From Gammaproteobacteria bacterium LSUCC0096 (GTDB lineage Bacteria; Pseudomonadota; Gammaproteobacteria; Pseudomonadales; Litorivicinaceae), in assembly GCA_008087055.1 (NCBI GenBank), contig VIEA01000001.1, forward strand, positions 136,514-200,513: a stretch of DNA of 64,000 nucleotides. The letters run 5' to 3'. Within the stretch, counting starts at the first letter, position 1. Each line of letters begins with the position of its first letter. The translations under genes were made by a program, and so were the position numbers. This document shows positions 1 to 7,937 of this stretch, piece by piece. A model generated the notes under the pieces. It did no database searches. It was not told the DNA's origin and was given only the letters and a program-made list of their open reading frames with translations.

Positions 1-1
1 A

Positions 2-292
2 CCGTTACTGAACAAAGTGGGTGACGCGATTTCTAATACAAGTGGCACGGTCACTGTTGAAGGCCATACCGATAACGTGCCGATTGCCTTTAGTGAGCGC
101 TTCCAGTCGAACTGGGATTTGTCAGCTGCACGGTCTGCCGCAGTTGCTGATTACCTCTTGGGTAATACGAATTTGCAGCAAGGTCGTGTGACGGTCGTTG
201 GATATGCGGATAGTAAGCCAATCGCGTCGAATGATACCCGTGAAGGTCGCGCGAAGAATCGCCGAATCGAGGTTGTTGTTGATGGTGGTTAA
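2..292 (+). CDS. motB: Flagellar motor protein MotB-like, C-terminal part (5' truncated by window edge)
   Basis: The reading frame enters from the left edge and ends with TAA at 290-292, giving 96 visible residues. They form most of an OmpA/MotB peptidoglycan-binding domain: EGHTDNVPI, then SNWDLSAARS, then a glycine-tyrosine segment and the closing NDTREGRAKNRRIEV, which contains the conserved arginines. In the family this domain anchors the stator to peptidoglycan while an N-terminal membrane segment, here outside the window, joins MotA in the ion channel. The position directly before flagellar genes supports a motor role. MotB, MotD and PomB cannot be separated from this fragment. Confidence 0.85.
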   Translation, partial: PLLNKVGDAISNTSGTVTVEGHTDNVPIAFSERFQSNWDLSAARSAAVADYLLGNTNLQQGRVTVVGYADSKPIASNDTREGRAKNRRIEVVVDGG

Positions 293-992
293 GCTCTGTA
301 AGTCTGCTGTTGTCACTTTGGCATGTCTGGGAGCAGTGATTCCTGCCGTCGCGAATGTTGAGCCTGGAGTGAAGGCATTTGAGCGCGGCCATCCATCATC
401 GGCACTCAGGAACTGGTTACCTTTGGCCCGTGAAGGGAATCCAAAAGCGCAGAATAATGTCGGGTTAATGTATGAACGAGGCCTTGGTGTCTCGCAGAGT
501 TACCCAGAGGCGATGCGATGGTACCGGTTAGCTGCTGATCAAGGGTTACCTGAAGCCAATCACAATTTGGGTCTTCTGTATTACTCAGGCTATGGCACTG
601 AAGTGAATGATCGCGAAGCGTTCAAGCGATTCCGAGCTGCCGCTGAAAAAGAGCTACCTGAATCACTCTATATGCTGGGTCTGATGGTGTATTTCGGGAA
701 GGCAACGAGCCCAAATCCAGAAACGGCGATGCAATTGTTTGAGTCCGCAGCGACCATGGGCTACGCAGAAGCGCAGTACATGGTTGGCTATCTGATGCAG
801 TCAGGTGATCTAGGAAAACCTCGCCCTGATGCGGCCTTTGTCTGGTCAAAATTGGCAGCGGAAAAAGGGATCGAACTGGCAACGGATCTCAATTACATGA
901 CCACTTTGGTGCTTGATGAAGCAGAGCAGGCGCGCGCTCAGCAATTGACTGATCTGTGTCGTTCGTCAAACTTCACAGATTGTCCGAAATAA
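282..992 (+). CDS. Secreted Sel1-repeat protein
   Basis: The chosen ATG at 282 overlaps the end of the motB-like gene by 11 nt, which suggests translational coupling. It gives a 236-residue protein with a short basic N-terminus, a hydrophobic stretch and an A-X-A-like signal peptidase site near residue 24, so export is likely. Residues about 50-200 contain around four Sel1-type repeats, recognisable by the A-x-x-x-L-G-x-x-Y-x-x-G pattern (for example AQNNVGLMYERGLGV and ANHNLGLLYYSGYG). Sel1 repeats form alpha-solenoid scaffolds. A relation to the stator, as with the Sel1-like motility proteins of vibrios, is plausible from position only. Two cysteines near the C-terminus could form a disulfide. 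Confidence 0.75.
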   Translation: MVVKLCKSAVVTLACLGAVIPAVANVEPGVKAFERGHPSSALRNWLPLAREGNPKAQNNVGLMYERGLGVSQSYPEAMRWYRLAADQGLPEANHNLGLLYYSGYGTEVNDREAFKRFRAAAEKELPESLYMLGLMVYFGKATSPNPETAMQLFESAATMGYAEAQYMVGYLMQSGDLGKPRPDAAFVWSKLAAEKGIELATDLNYMTTLVLDEAEQARAQQLTDLCRSSNFTDCPK

Positions 993-1004
993 TCGAAAAA
1001 ATCC

Positions 1005-1031
1005 TAAAGACTTCCTGACTTCTCCCGATTC
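1005..1031 (+). promoter_or_regulatory. Sigma-28 (FliA) type promoter before fliS
   Basis: TAAA at 1005-1008, a 15-nt spacer and CCCGATTC at 1024-1031 match the FliA consensus TAAA-N15-GCCGATAA except for the first base of the -10. It lies about 40 nt before the fliS start. This would place fliS in the late class with flagellin. Confidence 0.6.
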
Positions 1032-1072
1032 TATAAGTAACTCAAGAACATATAGACAACGAGGATGAGTTC

Positions 1073-1489
1073 ATGGCGTTTCGTAAAAAAGGTCTGGCTA
1101 GTTACGGCGAAGTAAGTGTTCAAGCAGGAACAGCTTATGCCGATTCGGTTCAACTGATTCAGATGTTATTTGACGGGTTGATTGACTCACTGTCAGCTGC
1201 TGAAGGTCAGATTGAGCGTAAAGAAATCCAGGCCAAAGGCGAATCACTGAGCCGTGCGACTCGCATTGTGCTGGGCCTTCAAGGATCTTTGGATCTTGAG
1301 AAAGGTGGTGAAATCGCAGCCAACCTTGCAGATCTCTACGATTATTGCACGCGTCGCTTGATGCATGCCAACCTCAAAAACGATGTTGAGGCAGTACAGG
1401 AAGTAAAGCGCTTGATCAGTGAAATCCGCGACGCATGGTCGCAAGTTCCTGAGCTTCTTCAGCAGCAACAAGTCGCGAGTGTCGGTTAA
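1073..1489 (+). CDS. fliS: Flagellin export chaperone FliS
   Basis: 138 residues, the usual FliS length. The start of the family domain (SYGEVSVQAGTAYADSVQLIQMLFDGLI) and the later LYDYCTRRLMHANLKND segment are typical. FliS is a cytosolic four-helix chaperone that binds the C-terminal D0 helix of flagellin, blocks premature polymerisation and hands flagellin to FlhA. An ATG at 1073 follows the purine-rich GAGGATGAG stretch. It is unlinked here from fliD and the flagellin genes, which lie 46 kb away, but shares the sigma-28 class. The giant flagellins and the small flagellin-tail protein in this window are its expected partners. Confidence 0.92.
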   Translation: MAFRKKGLASYGEVSVQAGTAYADSVQLIQMLFDGLIDSLSAAEGQIERKEIQAKGESLSRATRIVLGLQGSLDLEKGGEIAANLADLYDYCTRRLMHANLKNDVEAVQEVKRLISEIRDAWSQVPELLQQQQVASVG

Positions 1490-1493
1490 TTCG

Positions 1494-1790
1494 ATGTTGG
1501 GGGCTATTGATTCAATCAATACACTAGATGGTGCGGCTGAGTCCCAAGAGGCTCGCCAGCCGATCTCTCCTGGCCCCTTGTTCAAAGAAATCTATGCCGG
1601 CTTGATTGATGTCGAAGATCCATCAGCATGGCGTCCCGTGTTAGACAGGGAAACGCGTTCTTTCCTAGCGCATACCACGGATATTCAGACACTTGATCAG
1701 TTTAAAACGATCCATCAAACACCAGAAAAGTGGGGTACTGCTTTTCATCATCGCACCTATGTTGCAACTCTTGAGTCACTTCAAGGCTAG
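1494..1790 (+). CDS. Small protein downstream of fliS, unknown function
   Basis: 98 residues from the ATG at 1494, four bases after the fliS stop, so it is very likely co-transcribed with fliS. I do not recognise the family. It has no signal peptide, membrane segment or clear motif; the sequence is mixed-charge and begins with a low-complexity hydrophilic stretch. The place directly after fliS is where FliT or a second FliS-like chaperone is often encoded, so a chaperone-type role is possible, but the sequence does not resemble FliT clearly. An upstream in-frame ATG at 1419 lies inside fliS and is less likely. Confidence 0.55.
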   Translation: MLGAIDSINTLDGAAESQEARQPISPGPLFKEIYAGLIDVEDPSAWRPVLDRETRSFLAHTTDIQTLDQFKTIHQTPEKWGTAFHHRTYVATLESLQG

Positions 1791-1807
1791 AAGATTGCAC
1801 TAAAATT

Positions 1808-1835
1808 TTGAGGTCGAGGCCTCCTCCTCTATACT
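1808..1835 (+). promoter_or_regulatory. Sigma-70-like promoter before the FleQ-like gene
   Basis: TTGAGG at 1808-1813, a 16-nt spacer and TATACT at 1830-1835 resemble a -35/-10 pair. It lies about 40 nt before the start codon of the FleQ-like gene, as expected for a master regulator that must be made before sigma-54 and sigma-28 flagellar classes. Confidence 0.5.
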
Positions 1836-1876
1836 CCTGAAGTTATAACGATTAACTCTCTAGGAATTTGCCGCCT

Positions 1877-2968
1877 ATGGCGCTTGATTTGATCATCGGT
1901 AAGAGCCGGGCGGTCAGTGAACTACGTGGTCTGATACGCCAAGCGGCAACATCAGATGCAAGCGTTTTAATCCTTGGAGAAAGTGGCACCGGTAAAGAGC
2001 TTGTAGCTCGGGCGCTGCATACCGGTTCGTCTCGATCTTCTCGACAATTTGTGCCCGTGAACTGCGGTGCAATTCCAAAAGAGTTATTGGAATCGGAATT
2101 ATTCGGCCACAAAAAGGGAGCGTTCACCGGAGCGATCTCGGACCGAACCGGCCGCTTTGAACTGGCAAATGACGGCACATTATTCCTCGATGAAATCGGG
2201 GATATGCCGCTTGAAATGCAAGTTAAGCTGTTACGCGTACTTCAGGAACGCAGTGTTGACCCGGTAGGTTCAACAAAGTCAATTCCAGTGAATGTTCGAG
2301 TGGTTGCGGCAACACACCGAGATTTGGATAAGTACATCGATCGCGGTGATTTCCGTGAGGATTTATTCTACCGATTGAACGTGATTCCGATTGTCCTCCC
2401 CGCCCTTCGTGAGCGACGCGAAGATATTCCGGAACTGATCCAGCATTATTTAAGGAAGCATGCGACTAACGACGGTGTGCCCATGTTCGATGGCTCGCTG
2501 ATCGAAGCGCTGTGCGAATACGATTGGCCAGGCAACATCAGAGAGTTGGTGAATTTAGTGCATCGACTGAGCTGCTTCTTTCCGAATCAAAAGGTGTCTT
2601 TGTCACAAGTGCCGGCAACTTTACTTCCGAAGTCAGTAGCAGCTTTTGGTGCAACCTCTACGCACGAGTTTACTGACGGGGCGCCAGTCCAGACGGAGCT
2701 CGACCTCTCTTTATACACGCCGGATGCCGATAATCCGGTTGAAGATGCCATTATGCGTGCCCAGGGTTTTGCCTCAGAGTCTGCGGCAACCACCCATTCG
2801 TTTCCAGAAGACGGTGTTCATCTGAAAGATCACCTCGCAGACATTGAGAAAAATTTAATCATCAAAGCGCTTGAGGAATCGAATGGCAATGTCTCTCAAT
2901 CGGCGCGGCTATTGAATCTCCAGCGCACAACGTTGATCGAGAAAATCAATAAATACAAGCTCGCCTGA
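1877..2968 (+). CDS. fleQ: FleQ/FlrA-like sigma-54 activator lacking the N-terminal domain
   Basis: 363 residues from the ATG at 1877 (AGGA at 1862-1865 favours it over a TTG at 1868). The protein starts almost directly with the AAA+ sigma-54 interaction domain: Walker A GESGTGKE at 34-41, the sigma-54 contact loop GAFTGA at 81-86, Walker B LFLDE at about 102-106, then R-finger and sensor regions and a C-terminal Fis-type helix-turn-helix over the last 40 residues. Sequence around the AAA+ core and the LKDHLADIEKNLI linker is FleQ-like. FleQ proteins are usually about 480-490 residues with an N-terminal receiver-like domain, absent here; nothing like it is encoded upstream. Expected role: switches on early flagellar operons from sigma-54 promoters. 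Confidence 0.85.
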   Translation: MALDLIIGKSRAVSELRGLIRQAATSDASVLILGESGTGKELVARALHTGSSRSSRQFVPVNCGAIPKELLESELFGHKKGAFTGAISDRTGRFELANDGTLFLDEIGDMPLEMQVKLLRVLQERSVDPVGSTKSIPVNVRVVAATHRDLDKYIDRGDFREDLFYRLNVIPIVLPALRERREDIPELIQHYLRKHATNDGVPMFDGSLIEALCEYDWPGNIRELVNLVHRLSCFFPNQKVSLSQVPATLLPKSVAAFGATSTHEFTDGAPVQTELDLSLYTPDADNPVEDAIMRAQGFASESAATTHSFPEDGVHLKDHLADIEKNLIIKALEESNGNVSQSARLLNLQRTTLIEKINKYKLA

Positions 2969-3062
2969 CGCTTGTCGAAAACCCGTCAATTCGCGATTGC
3001 CGGATTCCCCGGATTTGAATTGCCACCCTTGAAATAGCCATCTGGCGCCAACTTGCCGCTTC

Positions 3063-3078
3063 TGGCATGCCGCTTGCT
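3063..3078 (+). promoter_or_regulatory. Sigma-54 promoter before fleR-fliE operon
   Basis: TGGCATG-CCGC-TTGCT matches the sigma-54 consensus TGGCACG-N4-TTGCW at nearly every position, with GG at 3064-3065 and GC at 3076-3077 exactly 10 nt apart. It lies 37 nt before the fleR start. No other strong promoter was seen until after flhB, so this site may drive the whole 14-kb fleR-to-flhB series. Confidence 0.85.
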
Positions 3079-3115
3079 TCCGTTGATGCAGAACTTAACT
3101 AGGTGAACGGAACTC

Positions 3116-4552
3116 ATGTATTCATCAACTGCATCAAAAAGACTGTTAGGCATAGCGGATGCCGCTTGGCCTGAATCCGCTCCGATTGAACAATTGGCTA
3201 TGGGCTTAGGATTTGAAGCTGTAGTGTCGACCCAAGTGGAGGGCCTGACGCGTCAGAAAGATTTGGGCATTGTTGTGACCAAACTACAGCCAGGATCGTC
3301 GTTACAGTCGATGATTGAATCGATGCGAGCGTTCGGTGAAGACGTACAATTTGTTATTCGTGCCGATGCATCTGACTTACAAACGGTGACAACGCTCGCT
3401 CGTATTCCCGGGGTTCATGTCGTCGGTGATGCAGATTTTTCTGAAACAACTTGGAAGCCAATTTTTGATGCGCAGTTGGTTTCGGTAGTTAGTAAAGAAG
3501 CGAATAGCAGCGAACCACAATCTGTTCAGACTGAGTCTCTTAATTACATTTTTGTCGATCCTAAATCACAGCACTTACTCGCGTTAATTGAGCGCCTCGC
3601 CGTGACAAAAGCAGCTGTTCTTCTTCAGGGTGCAACTGGATCGGGTAAAGAAGTTCTTGCGAGAACACTGCACGAATTATCTGACCGTTCAACGAAGCCG
3701 TTTGTTGCGTTGAATTGCGCGGCAATGCCAGAGCACCTTGTGGAAGACATGCTATTTGGTCATGAAAAAGGTGCTTTTACTGGTGCGACGCGTGAGTTGG
3801 CCGGTGTGTTCGAGCAAGCCCAGGGTGGCACCGTCTTCCTTGATGAAATTGGTGAAATGCCGATTCAACTGCAATCCAAATTACTCCGAGTTCTTCAAGA
3901 AAAAGAAGTGGTGCGCTTGGGCGGCAGAGATTCAATTCGCTTGGACTTCCGATTGGTGGCAGCTACGAATAAAGACTTGAAAGCTGGTATCGCAGACAAG
4001 ACTTTCCGAGAAGATTTGTACTATCGAATTAGCGCTTTCAAACTTCAGGTACCAACGCTCGCCGAACGGCGTGGAGATATTGTTCCACTCGCCAATTCGC
4101 TGGCAACCAAACACGGTGTTGCTCGTGCTGAATTTACAGAAGGCGCCCTGAGACAACTCTACAGCTATCACTGGCCAGGTAATGTACGTGAGCTCGATAA
4201 CGTGATTCAACGAGCGGTTGTATTCGCTGATTACGGTCGGATTGATGCAGAGCATATTTTCTTTGATGAGCCAATGGCTCGCACTGATGTGGATCTGTCG
4301 CAGGCCATGATGACGCCCTCATTTGAGGCGCCTCGGATGCCAGTATCGACTCCAGAAATTCCCATGATGGCCCGTCCTCGTGACCTACAGTCTGCTGTTC
4401 GGGCCAGTGAATGCGACGTGATTATGGATGCGATTCGCTCAACGCGAACGCGAGAGGAGGCGGCGAAAAAGCTTGGAATCAGTCCCCGCACACTCCGCTA
4501 CAAGATGGCCAAGTTGAGAGAGTCCAGTTCTGGACTGTCTCATTGCGCGTAA
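3116..4552 (+). CDS. fleR: FleR/FlrC-like sigma-54 activator with degenerate receiver
   Basis: 478 residues. Residues 1-125 have the length and alternating hydrophobic pattern of a response-regulator receiver, but the acidic pocket near the start, the phospho-acceptor aspartate (the beta-3 end reads [11 protein letters not shown]) and the beta-5 lysine are not visible. Residues about 145-390 are an AAA+ sigma-54 domain with Walker A GATGSGKE at 172-179 and GAFTGA at 219-224. A Fis-type helix-turn-helix ends the protein ([18 protein letters not shown]). Expected role: activates middle flagellar genes (hook-basal body). In Pseudomonas and Vibrio a kinase gene (fleS/flrB) lies before it; none is here. 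Confidence 0.85.
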   Translation: MYSSTASKRLLGIADAAWPESAPIEQLAMGLGFEAVVSTQVEGLTRQKDLGIVVTKLQPGSSLQSMIESMRAFGEDVQFVIRADASDLQTVTTLARIPGVHVVGDADFSETTWKPIFDAQLVSVVSKEANSSEPQSVQTESLNYIFVDPKSQHLLALIERLAVTKAAVLLQGATGSGKEVLARTLHELSDRSTKPFVALNCAAMPEHLVEDMLFGHEKGAFTGATRELAGVFEQAQGGTVFLDEIGEMPIQLQSKLLRVLQEKEVVRLGGRDSIRLDFRLVAATNKDLKAGIADKTFREDLYYRISAFKLQVPTLAERRGDIVPLANSLATKHGVARAEFTEGALRQLYSYHWPGNVRELDNVIQRAVVFADYGRIDAEHIFFDEPMARTDVDLSQAMMTPSFEAPRMPVSTPEIPMMARPRDLQSAVRASECDVIMDAIRSTRTREEAAKKLGISPRTLRYKMAKLRESSSGLSHCA

Positions 4553-4563
4553 GGAGCTGACTC

Positions 4564-4905
4564 ATGATTGACAAGACAGGATCAATGCACGCGCAACTGG
4601 TAATGGATCAGATTAAGGCTTACCAGGGCAGAGTAAATCAGACGCGTGAGCCAGAAGCGGCAATCGCCCCAACAGAAATTCAAAAGCCCACGTTTGGTCA
4701 AACCATTAACCAGATGGTGACGGACGTGAACAGCGCTCAAATGCAGTCTGCCGAATTGCGCGCTGCTTATGAACGGGGTGAAAACGTTCCTCTCACCGAT
4801 GTGGTGATTGGAATGCAGAAATCATCTCTCGCATTCGAAGCGACGCTTCAGATCAGAAATAAGGTTCTGAAAGCGTACGAAGAAATTATGAACATGCCGG
4901 TTTAA
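4564..4905 (+). CDS. fliE: Flagellar MS ring-rod junction protein FliE
   Basis: 113 residues, normal length. The C-terminal two thirds match FliE: FGQTINQMVTDVNSAQMQSAE, then the amphipathic LTDVVIGMQKSSLAFEATLQIRNKVLKAYEEIMNM. FliE connects the MS ring to the proximal rod and is among the first substrates of the flagellar export gate. The residue pattern is ordinary. It begins 11 nt after fleR and ends just before fliF, in the standard fleR-fliE-fliF order. Confidence 0.95.
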   Translation: MIDKTGSMHAQLVMDQIKAYQGRVNQTREPEAAIAPTEIQKPTFGQTINQMVTDVNSAQMQSAELRAAYERGENVPLTDVVIGMQKSSLAFEATLQIRNKVLKAYEEIMNMPV

Positions 4906-4921
4906 GGATTAGGTGACGACG

Positions 4922-6883
4922 ATGGCAACGACCACAGCAGATATGCAAGCAATGCAAGCAGCTGATCAGGCGACTGACAATACGCCTACGACTCAGGCGG
5001 CCTCGCCTGCCAGTCAACCAATTGCGACTCCGGCAGTCTCAGGTGCACCTGGGCTTTTGGAAAATACAGTAGGCCGCGCATTCCCAAATATGAAGGAAAT
5101 GCTCGCACAGCCTGCGGTTAAAAAAGCAACGCCGATGATTATGATCGGTATTTTGCTCGTTTTCTTCGTCGCATCTTATATGGCAATGCAAGAGCCTGTG
5201 TATCGGCCTGTATTTCCTGGAATGACTGATGCTGATCGTCAATCAGCAATGGAAGCATTGAAAGAAGGTGGTTTTTCACCACAGCTCAATCGTCAAACTG
5301 GGCAACTTGAAGTGAATGCGAGCGCATATCACGAAGCAAAGATCTATCTTGCGTCTCAAGGTATTCCTTCTGAGGGTTCAGCAAGTGGATTTGAGGCGTT
5401 GAGTCAGTCTGCTTCAATTACGACATCACAGTTTATGGAACAGGCGAACTACGCTGCCGCTGTTGAGCAGGAGTTGGCTAAATCCATTCTCCGTATCTCA
5501 ACGGTGAAGCACGCGCGCGTTCATTTGGCCTTGCCTCAGCAATCTGTATTCGTGCGCGATCGCACGCCACCGAAAGCGTCTGTCGTTATTACACGGTATC
5601 CAGGGCGTCACATGGATGCGAACCAAGTGAATGCGATTATTAATCTGGTTGCTTCAAGTGTGCCTTATTTGAACCCGACAGACGTGTCGGTCGTCGATTC
5701 ACTGGGGAATTTGTTGAGTGATACGAGTCAAGAGAATCCGTTGGGTATGACGAGCGCACAGCTACGCCATAAGCAGCAGATTGAAGACACGTATCGTAAT
5801 CGTATTTATCAGTTATTGGGTCCAATTTACGGTGAAGATAACGTGCGAGCGCAGGTCGATGTTGAGCTTGATTTCACTGAAGTGGAAAGTACGTTTGAGA
5901 CCTATGACCCAAATGAGAAGGGTGAAAAGACTCGATCTGAAGTGTTGTCTTTAGATCGCATGGCAACCGCCGATGCACAAGGTGTTCCTGGATCAACGAC
6001 AAACCAGCCGCCAATGGATCCTGAATTTGATCAGGATGGTCGGGCCACTTCAAAGTCATCATCCAATATTGGTGAAACGGTAAGTTCGCGGACAACGCGT
6101 AACTATGAGCTTGATCGAATTATTCGCACTGTTAAAGACGCGAATGGGGAAGTTTTAAGAGTTTCAGTGGCTGTTGCTGTGAATCGAATTGCACCAGGTG
6201 AATATCCGCAGCCACCCGAAGGAGTTGCCCCTGAGGACTTTGAGGGTCCGGCCTTGGCTGAAATGAGCGAGCCTGAATTGACTCGAGTGAATAATTTGGT
6301 TCGCGGTGTTGTGAACTTTGATCCTGAGAGAGGTGACCAGGTGACTGTGGTCGCGACACCTTTCGATCCGGCTGCCGAATTGGAGAATCTTATGCCGTGG
6401 TATGAAAACGTAATGTTATTGAATGCAATCAAGGGCATCGTTGCAATGGTTGTATTCGCAATGATCGCATTTATCTTGATTCGTCCAGTCGCTTATAAGC
6501 TTCTTGGTATTCCATTACCGCATGAGCGTAAGGCTGCTGAGCAGGCTGAGGCAATGCGTATAGCTGAAGAGCAAGCGTCGGCACCTGTTCTGGGCCCAGA
6601 TGGTCAGCCGCTTCCAGCTGGTGCTGTCGGTGTCAACGCAGATGGTGTACCGGTTGGCCCTGATGGAGAACCAATTATTAACGAAGGTGAGATTGAAATT
6701 GGTGAAGGTGAATCGCTTGAAGAAATTCGAGCGAAGCTCAAGCCGAAGAAGTCGTCAATCTCTGCTGATTTGTTAGATACTGCGAACACCTACGACGATA
6801 AGGTCGCACTGATCCGGATGCTGGTCCAAGAAGACTCAGGCCGTGTGGCGACCGTGTTGAAGTCAATGATTAAGGCGAGTTAA
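4922..6883 (+). CDS. fliF: Flagellar MS-ring protein FliF
   Basis: 653 residues from the ATG at 4922 (a GTG at 4913 is the alternative; the AGG at 4911-4913 fits the ATG better). Family features: an N-terminal membrane segment around residues 72-92, periplasmic ring-building motifs including YHEAKIYLASQGIPSEGS and VKHARVHLALPQQSVFV, a second membrane segment around 503-525, and a C-terminal FliG-binding tail ending in MLVQEDSGRVATVLKSMI. FliF forms the inner-membrane ring. It is longer than the usual 550-580 residues because of a Ser/Thr-Ala-rich N-terminus and a glycine-proline-aspartate-rich insertion at about 557-590 (GPDGQPLPAGA, later GPDGEP) between the membrane segment and the FliG-binding end. 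Confidence 0.95.
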   Translation: MATTTADMQAMQAADQATDNTPTTQAASPASQPIATPAVSGAPGLLENTVGRAFPNMKEMLAQPAVKKATPMIMIGILLVFFVASYMAMQEPVYRPVFPGMTDADRQSAMEALKEGGFSPQLNRQTGQLEVNASAYHEAKIYLASQGIPSEGSASGFEALSQSASITTSQFMEQANYAAAVEQELAKSILRISTVKHARVHLALPQQSVFVRDRTPPKASVVITRYPGRHMDANQVNAIINLVASSVPYLNPTDVSVVDSLGNLLSDTSQENPLGMTSAQLRHKQQIEDTYRNRIYQLLGPIYGEDNVRAQVDVELDFTEVESTFETYDPNEKGEKTRSEVLSLDRMATADAQGVPGSTTNQPPMDPEFDQDGRATSKSSSNIGETVSSRTTRNYELDRIIRTVKDANGEVLRVSVAVAVNRIAPGEYPQPPEGVAPEDFEGPALAEMSEPELTRVNNLVRGVVNFDPERGDQVTVVATPFDPAAELENLMPWYENVMLLNAIKGIVAMVVFAMIAFILIRPVAYKLLGIPLPHERKAAEQAEAMRIAEEQASAPVLGPDGQPLPAGAVGVNADGVPVGPDGEPIINEGEIEIGEGESLEEIRAKLKPKKSSISADLLDTANTYDDKVALIRMLVQEDSGRVATVLKSMIKAS

Positions 6884-6893
6884 GAGGTTCGTC

Positions 6894-7937
6894 ATGGCAG
6901 ATAACGACCAATTAGAGATGACAGATGCCCTTCGAGAAGAAATCGAAGGGTTAACGTCAACAGACCGAGCGGCAGTATTGTTGTTGCTTCTTGGTGAGCA
7001 AGAGGCGGCCAACATCATTAAGTACATGGATCCCAAAGAGGTTCAGAGAATTGGTGCAGCGATGGTGAGTGCTGCAGACATGTCTCAGGAAGCGGTTAAC
7101 TATGTATTGGATGAGTTCGTTTCGACGCTTAAAAAGCAAACGAGTCTCGGCCTTGGAACCAGTGATTACGTAGAAGATGTTTTAAAGCGTGCACTTGGCG
7201 AAGATAAAGCTGCTTCAGTCATGGGGCGGATTCTTCCAGGGCAGGCGTCGAAGGGTCTCGATATCCTGAAGTGGATGGACGCGCGTGCGATTTCTGACAT
7301 GGTTCGAAATGAACATCCCCAGGTGATTGCAATTATTTTGTCGGTGCTCGAATTCGAGGTCGCAGCTGATGTGCTGAGCTTTTTGCCACAGCCAATCAGG
7401 CCTGAAATCATGCAACGGGTTGCGGCCCTTGAGACTGTTCAGCCTGCAGCGATGCTTGAACTTGAGAACATCATGAAAAAGCAGTTCAGCAATAATTCAT
7501 CCGCTCGCTCCTCAAGTGTTGGCGGTGTGAAGCAAGCCGCCAAAATCATGAACTTCGTGAAAGTCGATATGGAAAGTCAGATCATGGACGGCCTGTCGAA
7601 CCTTGACGAAGACATCATGCTACAGATTCAAGACAACATGTTTACCTTCGAGAATTTGGTTGACGTGGATAATCGGGCGATTCAGACCATCATGCGTAAC
7701 GTGGATCAGGATCTCTTGATGACAGCGCTGAAAGGTGCGACCGAATTTGTTAAAGAGAAATTCTTCGACAACATGTCATCTCGTGCGCGTGTCATGTTTA
7801 TTGATGACATGGAGGCCAAAGGTCCTCTTCGTATCAGTGATGTGGAAGATGCGCAGAAGACGATCATGCGTACTGCGCGAAAACTCTCTGATGCAGGTGA
7901 ACTTGTGCTAGCAGGCCGTGGCGATGACTTCGTCTAA
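6894..7937 (+). CDS. fliG: Flagellar motor switch protein FliG
   Basis: 347 residues. N-terminal part contains STDRAAVLLLLLGEQEAANI, the middle has the EHPQVIAIILSVLE segment typical of the FliG armadillo-like domain, and the C-terminal domain includes the charged torque helix region (DQDLLMTALKGA through MSSRARVMFIDDMEAKGPLR). FliG links FliF to FliM and FliN and takes the force from the stator. It overlaps the start of fliH by 14 nt. The C-terminal tail after residue 335 is ordinary in length. Confidence 0.97.
   Translation: MADNDQLEMTDALREEIEGLTSTDRAAVLLLLLGEQEAANIIKYMDPKEVQRIGAAMVSAADMSQEAVNYVLDEFVSTLKKQTSLGLGTSDYVEDVLKRALGEDKAASVMGRILPGQASKGLDILKWMDARAISDMVRNEHPQVIAIILSVLEFEVAADVLSFLPQPIRPEIMQRVAALETVQPAAMLELENIMKKQFSNNSSARSSSVGGVKQAAKIMNFVKVDMESQIMDGLSNLDEDIMLQIQDNMFTFENLVDVDNRAIQTIMRNVDQDLLMTALKGATEFVKEKFFDNMSSRARVMFIDDMEAKGPLRISDVEDAQKTIMRTARKLSDAGELVLAGRGDDFV

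Noticed and set aside
3039-3054. Second sigma-54 site before fleR (TGGCGCCAACTTGCC)
   Set aside because: The GG and GC pairs are 9 nt apart instead of 10, and the ideal site is 20 nt downstream.
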